In this document: positions 42,151 through 53,360 of the stretch, in pieces
Numbering within the stretch: position 1 is the stretch's first letter
Layout of the letters: each line of letters begins with the position of its first letter
Assembly: GCA_016787085.1 (NCBI GenBank)
Contig: JAEUVJ010000070.1
Span: forward strand, 34,729 to 98,728
Direction: 5' to 3'
Source: Chitinophagaceae bacterium
GTDB lineage: Bacteria > Bacteroidota > Bacteroidia > Chitinophagales > Chitinophagaceae
DNA length: 64,000 nucleotides
The notes under the pieces: model-generated
Databases searched by the model: none
Seen by the model: the letters and a program-made list of their open reading frames with translations, nothing else
Told to the model about the DNA's origin: nothing
Translations under genes and position numbers: made by a program

Positions 42151-44277
42151 ATGAGAAAAATCTACCTGGCTGGGTTTTATTCAAAAACTATTCTTGTATT
42201 ATTCTTTGTGATAGTTTTCAGGGCCAGTGACCTGTATGCACAAGTGGATATTACGATCGGAACCGGAACAAATGCCAATACGACCACTACTTACCCTTGT
42301 CCTTTTGGTGACTGGTGGGAAGGGCAACGTCAGCAATACCTGTATCTTGCTTCTGAGCTGTCTGCTGCCGGTATGTCTGCCGGCACTATCAATGCTATCA
42401 GGTTCAATGTACTGGCCCTGACAACGAGTACCGGCGCCAACCCTGCCGTAGAGCAATACACTATTAAGATAGCTACGACATCTACTGCGTCGCTTGGCGC
42501 CACTAGCTGGGAGCCTGTTACCGCTACTGTATATGGACCGGTGAACTATCTTCCGGTTCTCGGTATCAATACATTTATTTTTACGACTCCTTTCTTCTGG
42601 GATGGCGCTTCTAACCTGATCATTGAAATATGCGGTGGTGATCCCAATAGCGCCAGTGATACGTATTTTACTAATAACTCAGCAGTGACATGGACCACCG
42701 GATTGTCTTTTAACGGCTCCAGGGTGTATGCGGCAGATAATGGCGGTAATGAGTGCGGTAATGCACCTACCACCAATGGCTCTGCTACTACCACTGCTAC
42801 CAGCAGGCCCAATATTGTTTTTAACTGGACATCGGCAGCGCCTTGCACCAGCCCGCCCAATCCGGGAACGGCCACAGCTAATCCGGGCTCAGTTTGCGGT
42901 GGTACTCCCGTCAATCTCACTCTTACCGGTGTTTCTTTTGGCAGCGGACAAACCTACCAATGGGAAAGTGCGCCTGCCACTGCGGGCCCTTACACGTCCA
43001 TCGGTAGTTCATCTGTTTCTCCTTTTTATACTATTACAGCGCCGGGCACTACCACTTATTATCGTTGTGCAGTTACCTGTGGCGGTAATACCCAGTTCTC
43101 GGTTCCTGTGGCGGTCATCGTCAACAGCAGCACACCTATACCGGTTGTTACTGCTACGCCTGACGGAAATGTTTGTAACGGAACATCTGTTTCCCTCGCT
43201 ACTACTGAATGTACGGCCTGCACCTATACCTGGAATACCGGGGCTACAACCAGTTCGATCAATGTGACCACTGCGGGTTATTATTCAGTAACGGTAGCCA
43301 ATTCATGCGGCAGCGCCGTGGCCAGCAAAGAAGTGATCATTGCCCCAAGTCCTTCCTTGAGTATATCTGCAGGTACCGCCCTTTGCCAGGGATCTTCTGT
43401 ACAGATAGAGGCTAACGGAGCCAGTTCTTACAGTTGGTCGCCGGCTACTGGTCTGAATACAACAACAGGTGCCGTGGTGATCGCTTCGCCTACCACCACT
43501 ACCACTTACACCGTAACAGGTACTATCGGCAGTTGCACCAAAACACTTTCTGTTACCATTACAGTGAACGCAGTACCAGCAGCGCCGACGGTTTCGGCTT
43601 CAGGCAGCACTACATTTTGTACTGGAGGCAGTGTCACACTTACGTCTACTGCAGCAGCGGGATATCAGTGGTATAAAGACGGAACAGCTATACAAGGCGC
43701 CACCAGTCAAACTCACCTTGTTAGTACGGCCGGCAGCTATGCCGCCAGGGCGGTAGCGAATGGTTGCAGTTCCAATGCTTCTGCGGCTACTGTTGTTACG
43801 GTGAATGCAATTCCGCCACAGCCCACCATTACACAAGCAGGCAATTCATTACAATCTTCTGCAGCCAGCGGTAATCAATGGCTGCTGAATAATGCAGCTA
43901 TTGCCGGAGCCACCGGGCAAAGCTATACACCTACTACTTCCGGTTCTTACACTGTGCAGGTTACGCAAAATGGATGTACGGGTACTGCCTCGGCGCCATT
44001 CAGCTATACCATAACCGCTACGAATGACCCCGTATTGGACAGGAAGATCACGGTAGCGCCGAACCCTGTGCGGGATGACCTGAACATAAAATATAATGGC
44101 ACTGGCGCCAGGTTCTCTGTCATGTTGATGAATATGCACGGTGCTGTATTGCTCAGGAGTTCGTTCGCTTCAAACTATACCATTAATATGAGTAAATACA
44201 GTGCGGGATTATATGTAGTACGGATCGTAAACGAGAGAAGCGGGGAAAAGATCCAGCGGATGATAATGAAACAATAA
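42151..44277 (+). CDS. Secreted Ig-like-repeat surface protein with T9SS type A sorting domain (708 aa)
   Basis: A signal peptide (about 1-31) is followed by a beta-rich N-terminal domain (about 35-235), then at least three Ig-like modules of about 75-90 residues, each with a cysteine pair typical of Bacteroidota adhesins (SVCGGTPVNLTL...QTYQWE; NVCNGTSVSLATT; ALCQGSSVQIEA; TFCTGGSVTLTST). The end is a type A sorting domain (KITVAPNPVRDDLN...SAGLYVVRIVNE...MIMKQ). It heads the adhesin run. An in-frame ATG at 42118 exists, but the start at 42151 gives a compact signal peptide. Confidence 0.87.
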   Translation: MRKIYLAGFYSKTILVLFFVIVFRASDLYAQVDITIGTGTNANTTTTYPCPFGDWWEGQRQQYLYLASELSAAGMSAGTINAIRFNVLALTTSTGANPAVEQYTIKIATTSTASLGATSWEPVTATVYGPVNYLPVLGINTFIFTTPFFWDGASNLIIEICGGDPNSASDTYFTNNSAVTWTTGLSFNGSRVYAADNGGNECGNAPTTNGSATTTATSRPNIVFNWTSAAPCTSPPNPGTATANPGSVCGGTPVNLTLTGVSFGSGQTYQWESAPATAGPYTSIGSSSVSPFYTITAPGTTTYYRCAVTCGGNTQFSVPVAVIVNSSTPIPVVTATPDGNVCNGTSVSLATTECTACTYTWNTGATTSSINVTTAGYYSVTVANSCGSAVASKEVIIAPSPSLSISAGTALCQGSSVQIEANGASSYSWSPATGLNTTTGAVVIASPTTTTTYTVTGTIGSCTKTLSVTITVNAVPAAPTVSASGSTTFCTGGSVTLTSTAAAGYQWYKDGTAIQGATSQTHLVSTAGSYAARAVANGCSSNASAATVVTVNAIPPQPTITQAGNSLQSSAASGNQWLLNNAAIAGATGQSYTPTTSGSYTVQVTQNGCTGTASAPFSYTITATNDPVLDRKITVAPNPVRDDLNIKYNGTGARFSVMLMNMHGAVLLRSSFASNYTINMSKYSAGLYVVRIVNERSGEKIQRMIMKQ

Positions 44278-44347
44278 ACTGTAAGGACGATCAAGTATAA
44301 GTAAGGGAGATATGTTAATACCAAAACTAATTTCAAAAATTGCTGTA

Positions 44348-47300
44348 ATGAGAAGTTTCTTTTTGATACCCGGCCGGCGTGTTGCTGCCATGGTTATTGT
44401 CTTATTGTTTATGGCTGCCAGTAGTTTGAAAGCGCAGACAACACTGACCACGGGTCCGTTTCCGCCTTACACCGGGACCAACTCCCTTGGCGCAGGCGGA
44501 CAGATCAGCTTTGTTATAGAAAATACCAACGCATTTGCTGTTAACCTGACGGGTATCGGTAACTATGTAACGACTGCTGACAACAATTCTATCTGGAGAC
44601 TTTTTTATACAGCGACAGAGTTGTCAGGTTCTACCACCAACTGCGAATCAGGCGCATGGTCGCTGGTGGCGACTTCTCTGGCCACACCGGTCACCGCTTC
44701 GGGCATTGCTGCACTTAACTTTGCGGGCCTTAGTTTTACCATCCCTGCCAGTACGCAATACCGGTTTGCATTGGAGAACCAGGGACCGGGCAGTATCCGG
44801 TATTCGGGAACGGGAACCACTTGTCCGAATCTTACACCTGAACTGAATACATTCACTGGGGGCGGTGTGAACCTGAAGAACGGCTGTGCGCAGATAGCGG
44901 GCCAGAACATTGGCTGGTCGGGCGCCGGGGTTGCATTAAATGCTAACACACCAAGATATTTTACCGGTTCTGTCACTTTTGAACCGGCTGTTCCATGTAC
45001 TTCTCCTCCTGTGGCCGGTACATCTACCGTATTGCCTGCAACACCTGTTTGCCTGGGTACACCTGTTGCTTTTAACCTGACAGGCAGTACAGGCGGAACG
45101 GGACAGACCTATCAATGGGAAAGTGCGGATAATATCGGTGGACCCTATACACCGGCAAGCGGCGTACTGAATGCAGCCTTGTTCAATACAACGGCTCCCG
45201 CTTCCTCAAAATACTACAGGTGTATTGTTACCTGCAGTGGCAACTCACAGACATCAGTTCCTGTTCTTTTGAATGTAAGCCCGGGATTAGCCGGGGGCAT
45301 TTATACAATTAATTCAGCGGTAGCTACCGGAGGATCCAATTTCCAGAGCTTTACCGATGCAGTAGCAGCTCTTTCCTGCGGTATTACCGGCGCTGTCACC
45401 TTTAATGTGGATCCGGCCAGCGGTCCTTATAATGAACAGATCATCATCCCCCAGATAGGCGGCGCCAGCTCCACGAATACTATTACTTTCAATGGTAATG
45501 GCCGGACACTTCAATTCCTGTCTGCCAACACCAATGAAAGAGCCGTTATCAAACTGAACGGAGCCGATCATTTCACCTTCGATAACCTGGTGATCAACGC
45601 TCTGGGCACCACCACTACCGAATATGGTTTTGGTATCCATTTCATCAACGATGCAGATAACAATACGATCAATAATTGTACGATCAATATCAACACATCA
45701 TCTACTTCTACCAACTATGCAGGTATCGTGATGAGTTCGTCTGCCACTTCTGCCACTACCACAGGCTCTGCGTTGTGTGACAACAATACCATTAGTAATA
45801 ACACGATCACCGGCGGATACTATGGCATGACACAGGTAGGCAGCACTACGGCCGCAAACTTTGGCAATAGGATCAAAGGAAATACAGTAAAGGATTTCTA
45901 TTTCTATGGCATATATATACTGGGCTCAGGCAGCATACTGATAGACAGCAATGACATCAGCCGCCCGGCCCGTACATCGGTATCTACATTCATGGGTATC
46001 TATTTTACCAGCCTTAGTGTGCAGGCGAATGTAACACGCAACAGGGTACACGATCCTTTCGGAGGCGCACTGGCGAGCACCAGTACCTTTAACGGGATCT
46101 ATTTTACCGCAGTAGATGCTTTGTCAGGGCTGGAAAATACCGTCAGCAACAACCTGGTCTATAACACGACCGGCGCCGGCGACCAGTACGGATTATATAA
46201 TACTACTTCTGATAATGTACGGTATTATCACAATACCGTATCATTGGATGGAACAGGAGCAGGAAGTACAGCTACTACGCTGACAAGAGGTTTTCACCAG
46301 GTAACCGCAGCTGCCGGTATCGAACTCAGGAATAATATCATCACCATTACAAGAGGAGGACCGGGGGTTAAAACCGCTTTATATTTTGGTACTACGATCA
46401 CGACTACAAATATCATTCTGTCGGACAGGAACGATCTTTACCTTTCTTCCGGGGCAGGAACCGAGTTCACCGGGTTTTATAATGGCGCTACACAGGCCAG
46501 CCTGCTCAACTGGCAAACTGCTTCAACACAGGATGCCAATTCAGTTGCGTCAAATCCGATCTATGCCGATGCGGCATTGGGTAATTTTGAACCAACCAAT
46601 GCATCTATTAACAACCTGGGCTCTCCGGCAGGTATTACTATTGATATAAGAGGTATTGCGAGAAACGCAACCACGCCTGATCTTGGCGCTTATGAGTTTA
46701 CCCCGGCTATTTGTATTGCACCCCCTATAGCTGGTACTGCAATAGCGGGACAAAATCCGATCTGTGTTAATTTCCCGGTCTCTCTGAGCCTTACTGGTAA
46801 CTCTATCGGATTAGGCCAGACCTATCAATGGCAAACAGCCACAGCTATCGGCGGTCCTTACACCAATATCGGTAACGTATTGACCAATCCGGATACAACG
46901 ATCATCGCTTCTTCCACCTTCTATTACCGGGTGGCAGTAACCTGCAGTGGCAATACGCAATTCTCTACGCCGGTCTTACTGACCGTGAACCCGGCTCTCG
47001 CAGCAGGTACCTATACCATTGACCAGACATCACCAGCCAGCGCTTCGAATTTCGTCAGTTTCAATGATGCCAAAGCTGCGATGGCCTGCGGTATTGACGG
47101 ACCTGTTGTGTTCAATGTCGTAGCCAATACAGGCCCCTACATTGAACAACTGGTACTGGATTCCATTCCGGGTACTTCGGCCACCAATACCGTTACGTTC
47201 AATGGTAATGGGGAAACCATCGAGTTCCTTTCTGTCAATTCTGCTGAAAGGGCGGTCATTAAACTGAACGGCGCTGATTATATAGGCTTCTATAACCTGG

Positions 47301-50300
47301 TGATCAATGCAACAGGTACCGCAACTACTGAGTATGGCTATGGCGTACAGATGATCAATAATGCAGACAACAATACGGTCAATAACTGTACGATCAATAT
47401 CAATACTACTTCCACCTCTACCACCAATTATGCAGGGGTGCTGATCAATAGCAGTACTACCAGTGTTACAGCAACCGGCGACAGCCGTTGTGATAATAAT
47501 ATCATCAGCTTTAATACGATCACCGGCGGCTATGCAGGTGTGGCGGTGGTGGCTAACAGCGCAACTAATCAGACTCAAAGCAACCGGGTACTGTTCAACA
47601 CTATTATGGATTTCCATACCTACGGTGTATATGTGAACGGCAGCAACAACATCCTGGTAGAAGGCAACAATATCAGCCGCCCGATACGTGATAACAGCGG
47701 CACCATTGTCTATGGTATTTATTTTACCACGGTAAGTCAGAATGCCAGGATATCAAAGAACAGGGTGCATAACATGTATGATGCTGTGCCGGGTACTGCC
47801 AACGATATCTATGGTATCTACCTGACCACCGTAGATGCTCCTGCCGGCGCTGAGAATGTGGTCAGCAATAACGCACTTTACAATCTGAATGGCCAGGGAA
47901 CGATCTATGGAATCTACAATGCCGGCTCAGACAATGCCTGGTATTATCACAACAGCATTTCTATTGACAATACCGCCAGTACCTCTACAGAAGTAACAAG
48001 AGGTTTTTACCAACTGACGGCAGCAACAGGATTGCGATATAACAATAACATTGTAACGATATCCCGAGGCGGTACGGCAGCTAAACATGCGATATACATG
48101 GGGACAGCTACCACTACATTCACATCCAATCGTAATAATTTCTATATAGATCCGGCAACGAGCAATGCCTTTGTAGGATTCCTCAATGCCAACCAGGCTA
48201 CGCTTGCTAACTGGCAAACGGCTTCGTCACAGGATGCTAATTCACTTTCTGTTGATCCGCTTTATTCGAATGCACCGGCAGGTAATCTGCAGCCTAACTT
48301 TGCCCCGTTGGATAACCAGGGTGCGCCTGTGCTACCTGCGGTCACAACGGATATCAACTCAGCGCTAAGAAATGCCACTACCCCTGATATCGGCGCATGG
48401 GAATTTGCCGTACTGCCCTGTACTACGCCTCCGACACCGGGAACTGCTTCTGCATTCCCCAATACTAATATTTGTATAGGTACACCTGTGCAATTATCGC
48501 TGGCAGGCAATTCTTCAGGAGTTGGACAGACCTATCAATGGCAATACTCCACATCGGCCACCGGCCCATGGACAGACCTGGGCAGCCCGATGCTCATCGC
48601 CGATACGATCATTGAAGCCAGCGGTATATTCTACTACCGCGTAGCAGTGACCTGCAGTGGTAATACAGACTTTTCGACAACGGCACTGGTGAGCATGAAC
48701 CCGCCATTCCCGGCAGGTACTTACACGATCAACAACACGATCCCGACCGATTACCCGGGCGGCACCAATTTCAATTCATTTGTGGAAGCCGTGGCGGTGA
48801 TGAATTGTGGTATCAGCGGCCCCGTGATCTTTAATGTAGCCCCCGGCACGTATACAGAACAGGTAAGGATGAGAGCCATTACAGGAACATCGCCTGTCAA
48901 TACCGTTACCTTCCAGTCGCAGAACGGTAACCCGGCTTCTGTAACGCTTACGTATGGAATTACGGATGCAGCCCTCAATTATGTATTGCAGTTAGACAGT
49001 GCCAGCTATATCATTTATAAGAACATGACGGTAACGGCTACCGGTGTTACCAATGCCAGGGCGATTGAACTGGCCAGAACAGCTTCCAACGATACACTGA
49101 TGAACTTAGTGATCAATCTGCCGGTATCTACCAGCACGTCCAATGTGATCGCCGGTATCGTGGGTACATCGCTGACCGGAAATAATAATACCATCAAGGG
49201 AAATACGATCACCAATGGCTCCAGCGGTATTTACATAGGAGGAATGTCGGTAGCATTGGCGCCGGACAACATGGTCATTGACAGCAATACCATCAACAGC
49301 AGTTACTATTATGGTATCTATGTCAGCAATACAAAGAATATGATCACAAGCAGGAATACCGTGGATATGGCTTCACCGCGTAATGCCACCAACTATGGCA
49401 TCTACGCTACCAATGCGGATTCTGCGTACCAGTTTGTCAGCAATATTGTCAATATCAACAACCTGACGAGTACCACATCGTACGGTATGTATTTCACTTC
49501 CTGCGATGCGGCATTTGCATTACCAGGACGTATTGCTGGTAATAAAATAACAGCGCTTAATGGGAATACGGGTAACCTGTATGGCATGTACCAGACCTCT
49601 ACGGCCAATAACAGCACCGTGAATAACGTGATCGTGCTGAATACGACCGGCGCAAGCTCCTATGGTATTTACAGTACCGCCGGCGGATTCAATACATACT
49701 ACAACAACTCGGTGAACAGCGTGGCCTCTTCTGCTACCAATAACTATGCTGCGTATTTCGCCAATACCACCGGCAGCGGTGTGGATGTACGGAACAATAT
49801 ATTCTGTCACCGTGGCGGCGGCCGTGCCTTGTATGTAGGTAGTACCAGCTATGTGTACAGTGATTACAACCTGCTATTTACGACCGGCACTAATCTTGTT
49901 CAATCCGGCACACCAGCAGGTACGTTTGCTACATTGGCTGCGTGGAGAGCTGCATCTTCTCTTGACCTGAATTCGATCGTCTATTCTCCTTCATTCACCA
50001 GCACCACTAACCTGGTGCCGAATGTGAATGACCCGGATGTATGGGCTATTCATGGCCGTGGTGAACAATTGCCCGGTAATAATTATGACTTTAATAATAA
50101 TCCAAGACCAACAACGGTAGTGGCGGGTGTGCCTGACCTTGGTGCGTATGAATTCACTCCCGCAATTGCACCGCCGGTATTGCCTGCTACGCCTGCTATT
50201 CCGGTGGCCGGCGATACACAGGTGTTCATGTTTGGAACCGATACGGTTTCAAAGATCACCTGGAAGCCTGCATCGGTGGTTCCGTCTGCCGTAAGTGTAA

Positions 50301-53300
50301 GAAGGTATTCCGGTGTGATACCCCCGGGTATGGTGCCAACAGCGAAACACATGTACTTCTATACGGATGTTGATGTAACGGCATCAGCCGCGCCGAACTA
50401 CGACCTGAAGCAATATTATATTGATCCGTGGCAAGGGCTTATACCAAGAGAAACAGTGACACGTCTTGGACGCACCAATGCATCTGCAGCCTGGATAATG
50501 GATGCTGCGAGCAGCGCTGATACAGTTAAAAATGTACTGAGCCGGGATACATTGAACTTCCTGGATAAGTTCACCGGTATGACGGATAGTACTATACAGG
50601 CGCCACCGCCTCCGCCGAATGTGATATCTATTGACAGTTCCAATGCAGGTAAACGTTTCTGGGTAGCGTATGGTCACCACCAGGGCTTCAGCAGCAACGG
50701 ACAAGACATGGTGCTTTACCTGAGTGCAACACAAGCGGCGAACGTACAGGTGAGAGTACATGGAACAGGATGGTCACGTAACTATTCAATAGCTGCCAAC
50801 AGCGCTATTGTAAGTGATATCATACCGAAAGGTGGTATTGCCGATGCAAGGTTGCTTGATGAAGGCCTTTCCGACAGGGCGATCAGTATTGAAAGTGATG
50901 TGCCTATTGTTGCCTATGCCCATATTTACCAGGGCGCCAATTCCGGTGCAGGTATGTTATTGCCGGTAGGGGTGTATGGTTATGAATATATTTCGCTGAA
51001 CTCCTCGCAGGTGTATGCGTCAGATTGTTATTCCTGGTTCTATGTGATCGCAGACCGCGACAGTACATTGGTAGAAATAACACCGGTGGTTGCTACGAAA
51101 GGAGGAAGACCGGCCAACGTGCCGTTCACAGTATACCTGAACAAAGGACAGGTATACCAGGTGATGGGAACCACCAGCGGTTCTGTAGGAACAGATATGA
51201 CAGGAAGCAAAATCCGTTCGGTGCCAAATGCCAGTGGCAAATGTTACCCGATCGCTGTATTCTCCGGCAGTAGCCGTACGGCATTGTGTAATACTACCAA
51301 CGGTGACAACTTTATACAACAGGTATTCCCGTCGCAGGCATGGGGCAGAAGGTTCCTGACCTTTGCAACGGCCAGCTCTACTTCCAATACAGCCTATAAC
51401 TCCAATAAGTGGAGAGTGCTGGTGAAAGATCCGACAACAGTAGTGCTGAGAAACGGCGCTCCGCTGACAGGACTGGTAACACCGGGTAATTATTATGAAT
51501 TTGGTACCACCAACGGAACAGGAACAAGTACCGCCAGTTACATCGAAGCTGACAAACCGGTACTGGTAGCCCAGTATATGCTTTCTACCAGTGGTACAGG
51601 TTGCTCAGGCCTGGCAGCGCCGGGTGGCAACGGCGATCCTGAAATGATCTATATCAGCCCGCTGGAACAGGGTATCAAACAGGCGATCTTCTATAATACA
51701 GATGAAAGCGCTATTACTTCCAATTATGTCAACCTGGTGCTGCCAACAACCGGCCTGGCCAGTTTGACCATTGATGGCGCTACTACATTTACCGATGTGT
51801 TTGCACATCCGAACCTGGCAGGTTATACCTGTGTCCGTCATAACCTGGGGGCTACTGCAGGCCAGCATATCCTTCTGAGTGATTCGGCATTTACGGCGAT
51901 CACGTATGGATTAGGCAGTGTGGAAAGCTATGGATACAATGCGGGTACATTAGTGAAGAACCTGAATGCAAGGGGTACGATCAGCAACGTGTTTGCGGCT
52001 TCGGGTACTACGGCGCCTTATACCTGTAAGGGCACTCCGTTCAAGATGACGATGCGTGTCAGCGTGAAGCCTACACAGATCACCTGGAACCTGAGCCAGG
52101 TACCGGGCCTGTCGCCGAATGCTGATATCATTCAAAACAACCCGACACCGGCTGATTCTTCACTCGTGAACGGCCAGTGGTTCTATATCTATTCATTGCC
52201 GCTTGATTATACCATTAATAACGTGGGAACAGTTTCTGTGCCGATCACATTCGTACATCCAAGTATTGAAGGATGTAACAGCAGCTTAGACTTTACCCTG
52301 CTGATTGATGTGATACCGGCGCCGGTCACTGACTTCACTTATACGTTCAACGGTTGTATCAGTGATATAGCCCAGTTCAACGGTACCATGGTGACCAGTA
52401 ATGGCACACCCGTCAGTACCTGGAACTGGAACTTTGGGGATGCGACTACATCTGCCCTGCAGAACCCCACGAAACAATGGGCGGCTGCCGGTACGTACAA
52501 TGTGACCCTTCGCGGTATTGCAAACGACGGTTGTATTGATGACTCGACAAAGATCATAGATGTCAATATTCCGCCGGTGGTGACGATCACTCCGGATTCA
52601 CTGGCAAGCTGTAACAACAGCGTGGTGACATTCACGATACAGAATCCTGTAACGGGAGTGATCTACAACTGGTATGATGCAGCCACCGGCGGCAACATCG
52701 TTCATGCAGGCAATTCGTATTCGTTTACCGTGAACGGCCCTGTTGCTTACTATGTGGAAGCCGTGGCGCCGGGTGGTTGTTTAAGTACCAGCCGCAAGCG
52801 GGTAAGGGTGATCATACTGCCGAATCTGGTAGCGCCGGTGGTGACAGTGGATTCAGCCGGTACCAATATGCTGCGTTTCCGCTGGAGTGCTGTACCGAAT
52901 GCCACAGGTTATGAAGTGTCCGCTGATAACGGGGCTACATGGACAACACCTTCATCCGGTCTCACAGGGTTGACCCATACTGTCACCGGTTTGCAGGTGA
53001 ATCAAACAGTGACGCTGATCGTAAGGGCACTGGGTGGCTGTTTACCTGCCATCTCGCAACCGGTAACGGGACAAACCGTGACCGACCAGGTATATATCCC
53101 GAACACATTTACGCCGAATGGCGACGGGTTGAATGACCAGTTACGTGTGTATAGCAATGTGATCCGGGATATGCACTTTGCCATTTTCAATCAATGGGGT
53201 GAGAAGATATTTGAATCAAGGGCCCAGAGTGTGGTGTGGGATGGAACGCATAAAGGCAAACCGCAGCCATCAGGTGTGTACATGTATGTATGTGATATGA

Positions 53301-53356
53301 CACTGGCTGATGGACAAAGAATTCAACGGAAGGGTTCTATTAACCTGGTGAGATAA
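44348..53356 (+). CDS. Giant T9SS type B surface adhesin with three beta-helix modules (about 3000 aa)
   Basis: After a signal peptide (about 1-30) and an N-terminal beta domain, three modules of about 570 residues follow, each an Ig-like unit (P.AGT...C.GTPV..., QTYQWE/Q) plus a right-handed beta-helix (NNTINNCTININ, GIYFT). Next come an IgGFc-binding-like domain (about 50640-52000; FWVAYGHHQG...MVLYLSATQAANVQV), a PKD domain (WNWNFGD), an Ig-like unit, fibronectin type III (about 52830-53060), and a gliding-associated type B sorting domain (IPNTFTPNGDGLNDQL...PSGVYMYVCDM). Probably surface-displayed through the T9SS. The downstream cargo gene begins 4 bp after the stop. An upstream start at 44312 is possible. 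Confidence 0.93.
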   Translation: MRSFFLIPGRRVAAMVIVLLFMAASSLKAQTTLTTGPFPPYTGTNSLGAGGQISFVIENTNAFAVNLTGIGNYVTTADNNSIWRLFYTATELSGSTTNCESGAWSLVATSLATPVTASGIAALNFAGLSFTIPASTQYRFALENQGPGSIRYSGTGTTCPNLTPELNTFTGGGVNLKNGCAQIAGQNIGWSGAGVALNANTPRYFTGSVTFEPAVPCTSPPVAGTSTVLPATPVCLGTPVAFNLTGSTGGTGQTYQWESADNIGGPYTPASGVLNAALFNTTAPASSKYYRCIVTCSGNSQTSVPVLLNVSPGLAGGIYTINSAVATGGSNFQSFTDAVAALSCGITGAVTFNVDPASGPYNEQIIIPQIGGASSTNTITFNGNGRTLQFLSANTNERAVIKLNGADHFTFDNLVINALGTTTTEYGFGIHFINDADNNTINNCTININTSSTSTNYAGIVMSSSATSATTTGSALCDNNTISNNTITGGYYGMTQVGSTTAANFGNRIKGNTVKDFYFYGIYILGSGSILIDSNDISRPARTSVSTFMGIYFTSLSVQANVTRNRVHDPFGGALASTSTFNGIYFTAVDALSGLENTVSNNLVYNTTGAGDQYGLYNTTSDNVRYYHNTVSLDGTGAGSTATTLTRGFHQVTAAAGIELRNNIITITRGGPGVKTALYFGTTITTTNIILSDRNDLYLSSGAGTEFTGFYNGATQASLLNWQTASTQDANSVASNPIYADAALGNFEPTNASINNLGSPAGITIDIRGIARNATTPDLGAYEFTPAICIAPPIAGTAIAGQNPICVNFPVSLSLTGNSIGLGQTYQWQTATAIGGPYTNIGNVLTNPDTTIIASSTFYYRVAVTCSGNTQFSTPVLLTVNPALAAGTYTIDQTSPASASNFVSFNDAKAAMACGIDGPVVFNVVANTGPYIEQLVLDSIPGTSATNTVTFNGNGETIEFLSVNSAERAVIKLNGADYIGFYNLVINATGTATTEYGYGVQMINNADNNTVNNCTININTTSTSTTNYAGVLINSSTTSVTATGDSRCDNNIISFNTITGGYAGVAVVANSATNQTQSNRVLFNTIMDFHTYGVYVNGSNNILVEGNNISRPIRDNSGTIVYGIYFTTVSQNARISKNRVHNMYDAVPGTANDIYGIYLTTVDAPAGAENVVSNNALYNLNGQGTIYGIYNAGSDNAWYYHNSISIDNTASTSTEVTRGFYQLTAATGLRYNNNIVTISRGGTAAKHAIYMGTATTTFTSNRNNFYIDPATSNAFVGFLNANQATLANWQTASSQDANSLSVDPLYSNAPAGNLQPNFAPLDNQGAPVLPAVTTDINSALRNATTPDIGAWEFAVLPCTTPPTPGTASAFPNTNICIGTPVQLSLAGNSSGVGQTYQWQYSTSATGPWTDLGSPMLIADTIIEASGIFYYRVAVTCSGNTDFSTTALVSMNPPFPAGTYTINNTIPTDYPGGTNFNSFVEAVAVMNCGISGPVIFNVAPGTYTEQVRMRAITGTSPVNTVTFQSQNGNPASVTLTYGITDAALNYVLQLDSASYIIYKNMTVTATGVTNARAIELARTASNDTLMNLVINLPVSTSTSNVIAGIVGTSLTGNNNTIKGNTITNGSSGIYIGGMSVALAPDNMVIDSNTINSSYYYGIYVSNTKNMITSRNTVDMASPRNATNYGIYATNADSAYQFVSNIVNINNLTSTTSYGMYFTSCDAAFALPGRIAGNKITALNGNTGNLYGMYQTSTANNSTVNNVIVLNTTGASSYGIYSTAGGFNTYYNNSVNSVASSATNNYAAYFANTTGSGVDVRNNIFCHRGGGRALYVGSTSYVYSDYNLLFTTGTNLVQSGTPAGTFATLAAWRAASSLDLNSIVYSPSFTSTTNLVPNVNDPDVWAIHGRGEQLPGNNYDFNNNPRPTTVVAGVPDLGAYEFTPAIAPPVLPATPAIPVAGDTQVFMFGTDTVSKITWKPASVVPSAVSVRRYSGVIPPGMVPTAKHMYFYTDVDVTASAAPNYDLKQYYIDPWQGLIPRETVTRLGRTNASAAWIMDAASSADTVKNVLSRDTLNFLDKFTGMTDSTIQAPPPPPNVISIDSSNAGKRFWVAYGHHQGFSSNGQDMVLYLSATQAANVQVRVHGTGWSRNYSIAANSAIVSDIIPKGGIADARLLDEGLSDRAISIESDVPIVAYAHIYQGANSGAGMLLPVGVYGYEYISLNSSQVYASDCYSWFYVIADRDSTLVEITPVVATKGGRPANVPFTVYLNKGQVYQVMGTTSGSVGTDMTGSKIRSVPNASGKCYPIAVFSGSSRTALCNTTNGDNFIQQVFPSQAWGRRFLTFATASSTSNTAYNSNKWRVLVKDPTTVVLRNGAPLTGLVTPGNYYEFGTTNGTGTSTASYIEADKPVLVAQYMLSTSGTGCSGLAAPGGNGDPEMIYISPLEQGIKQAIFYNTDESAITSNYVNLVLPTTGLASLTIDGATTFTDVFAHPNLAGYTCVRHNLGATAGQHILLSDSAFTAITYGLGSVESYGYNAGTLVKNLNARGTISNVFAASGTTAPYTCKGTPFKMTMRVSVKPTQITWNLSQVPGLSPNADIIQNNPTPADSSLVNGQWFYIYSLPLDYTINNVGTVSVPITFVHPSIEGCNSSLDFTLLIDVIPAPVTDFTYTFNGCISDIAQFNGTMVTSNGTPVSTWNWNFGDATTSALQNPTKQWAAAGTYNVTLRGIANDGCIDDSTKIIDVNIPPVVTITPDSLASCNNSVVTFTIQNPVTGVIYNWYDAATGGNIVHAGNSYSFTVNGPVAYYVEAVAPGGCLSTSRKRVRVIILPNLVAPVVTVDSAGTNMLRFRWSAVPNATGYEVSADNGATWTTPSSGLTGLTHTVTGLQVNQTVTLIVRALGGCLPAISQPVTGQTVTDQVYIPNTFTPNGDGLNDQLRVYSNVIRDMHFAIFNQWGEKIFESRAQSVVWDGTHKGKPQPSGVYMYVCDMTLADGQRIQRKGSINLVR
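44996..50165 (+). repeat. Three diverged tandem 1.7-kb modules inside the giant adhesin
   Basis: The module start (CTSPPVAGT, CIAPPIAGT, CTTPPTPGT) recurs at about 44996, 46711 and 48418. Modules 1 and 2 are very alike (TNTITFNGNGRTLQFLS against TNTVTFNGNGETIEFLS); module 3 is more diverged. This shows two duplication events of different age. Confidence 0.85.
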
Positions 53357-53360
53357 TAAA

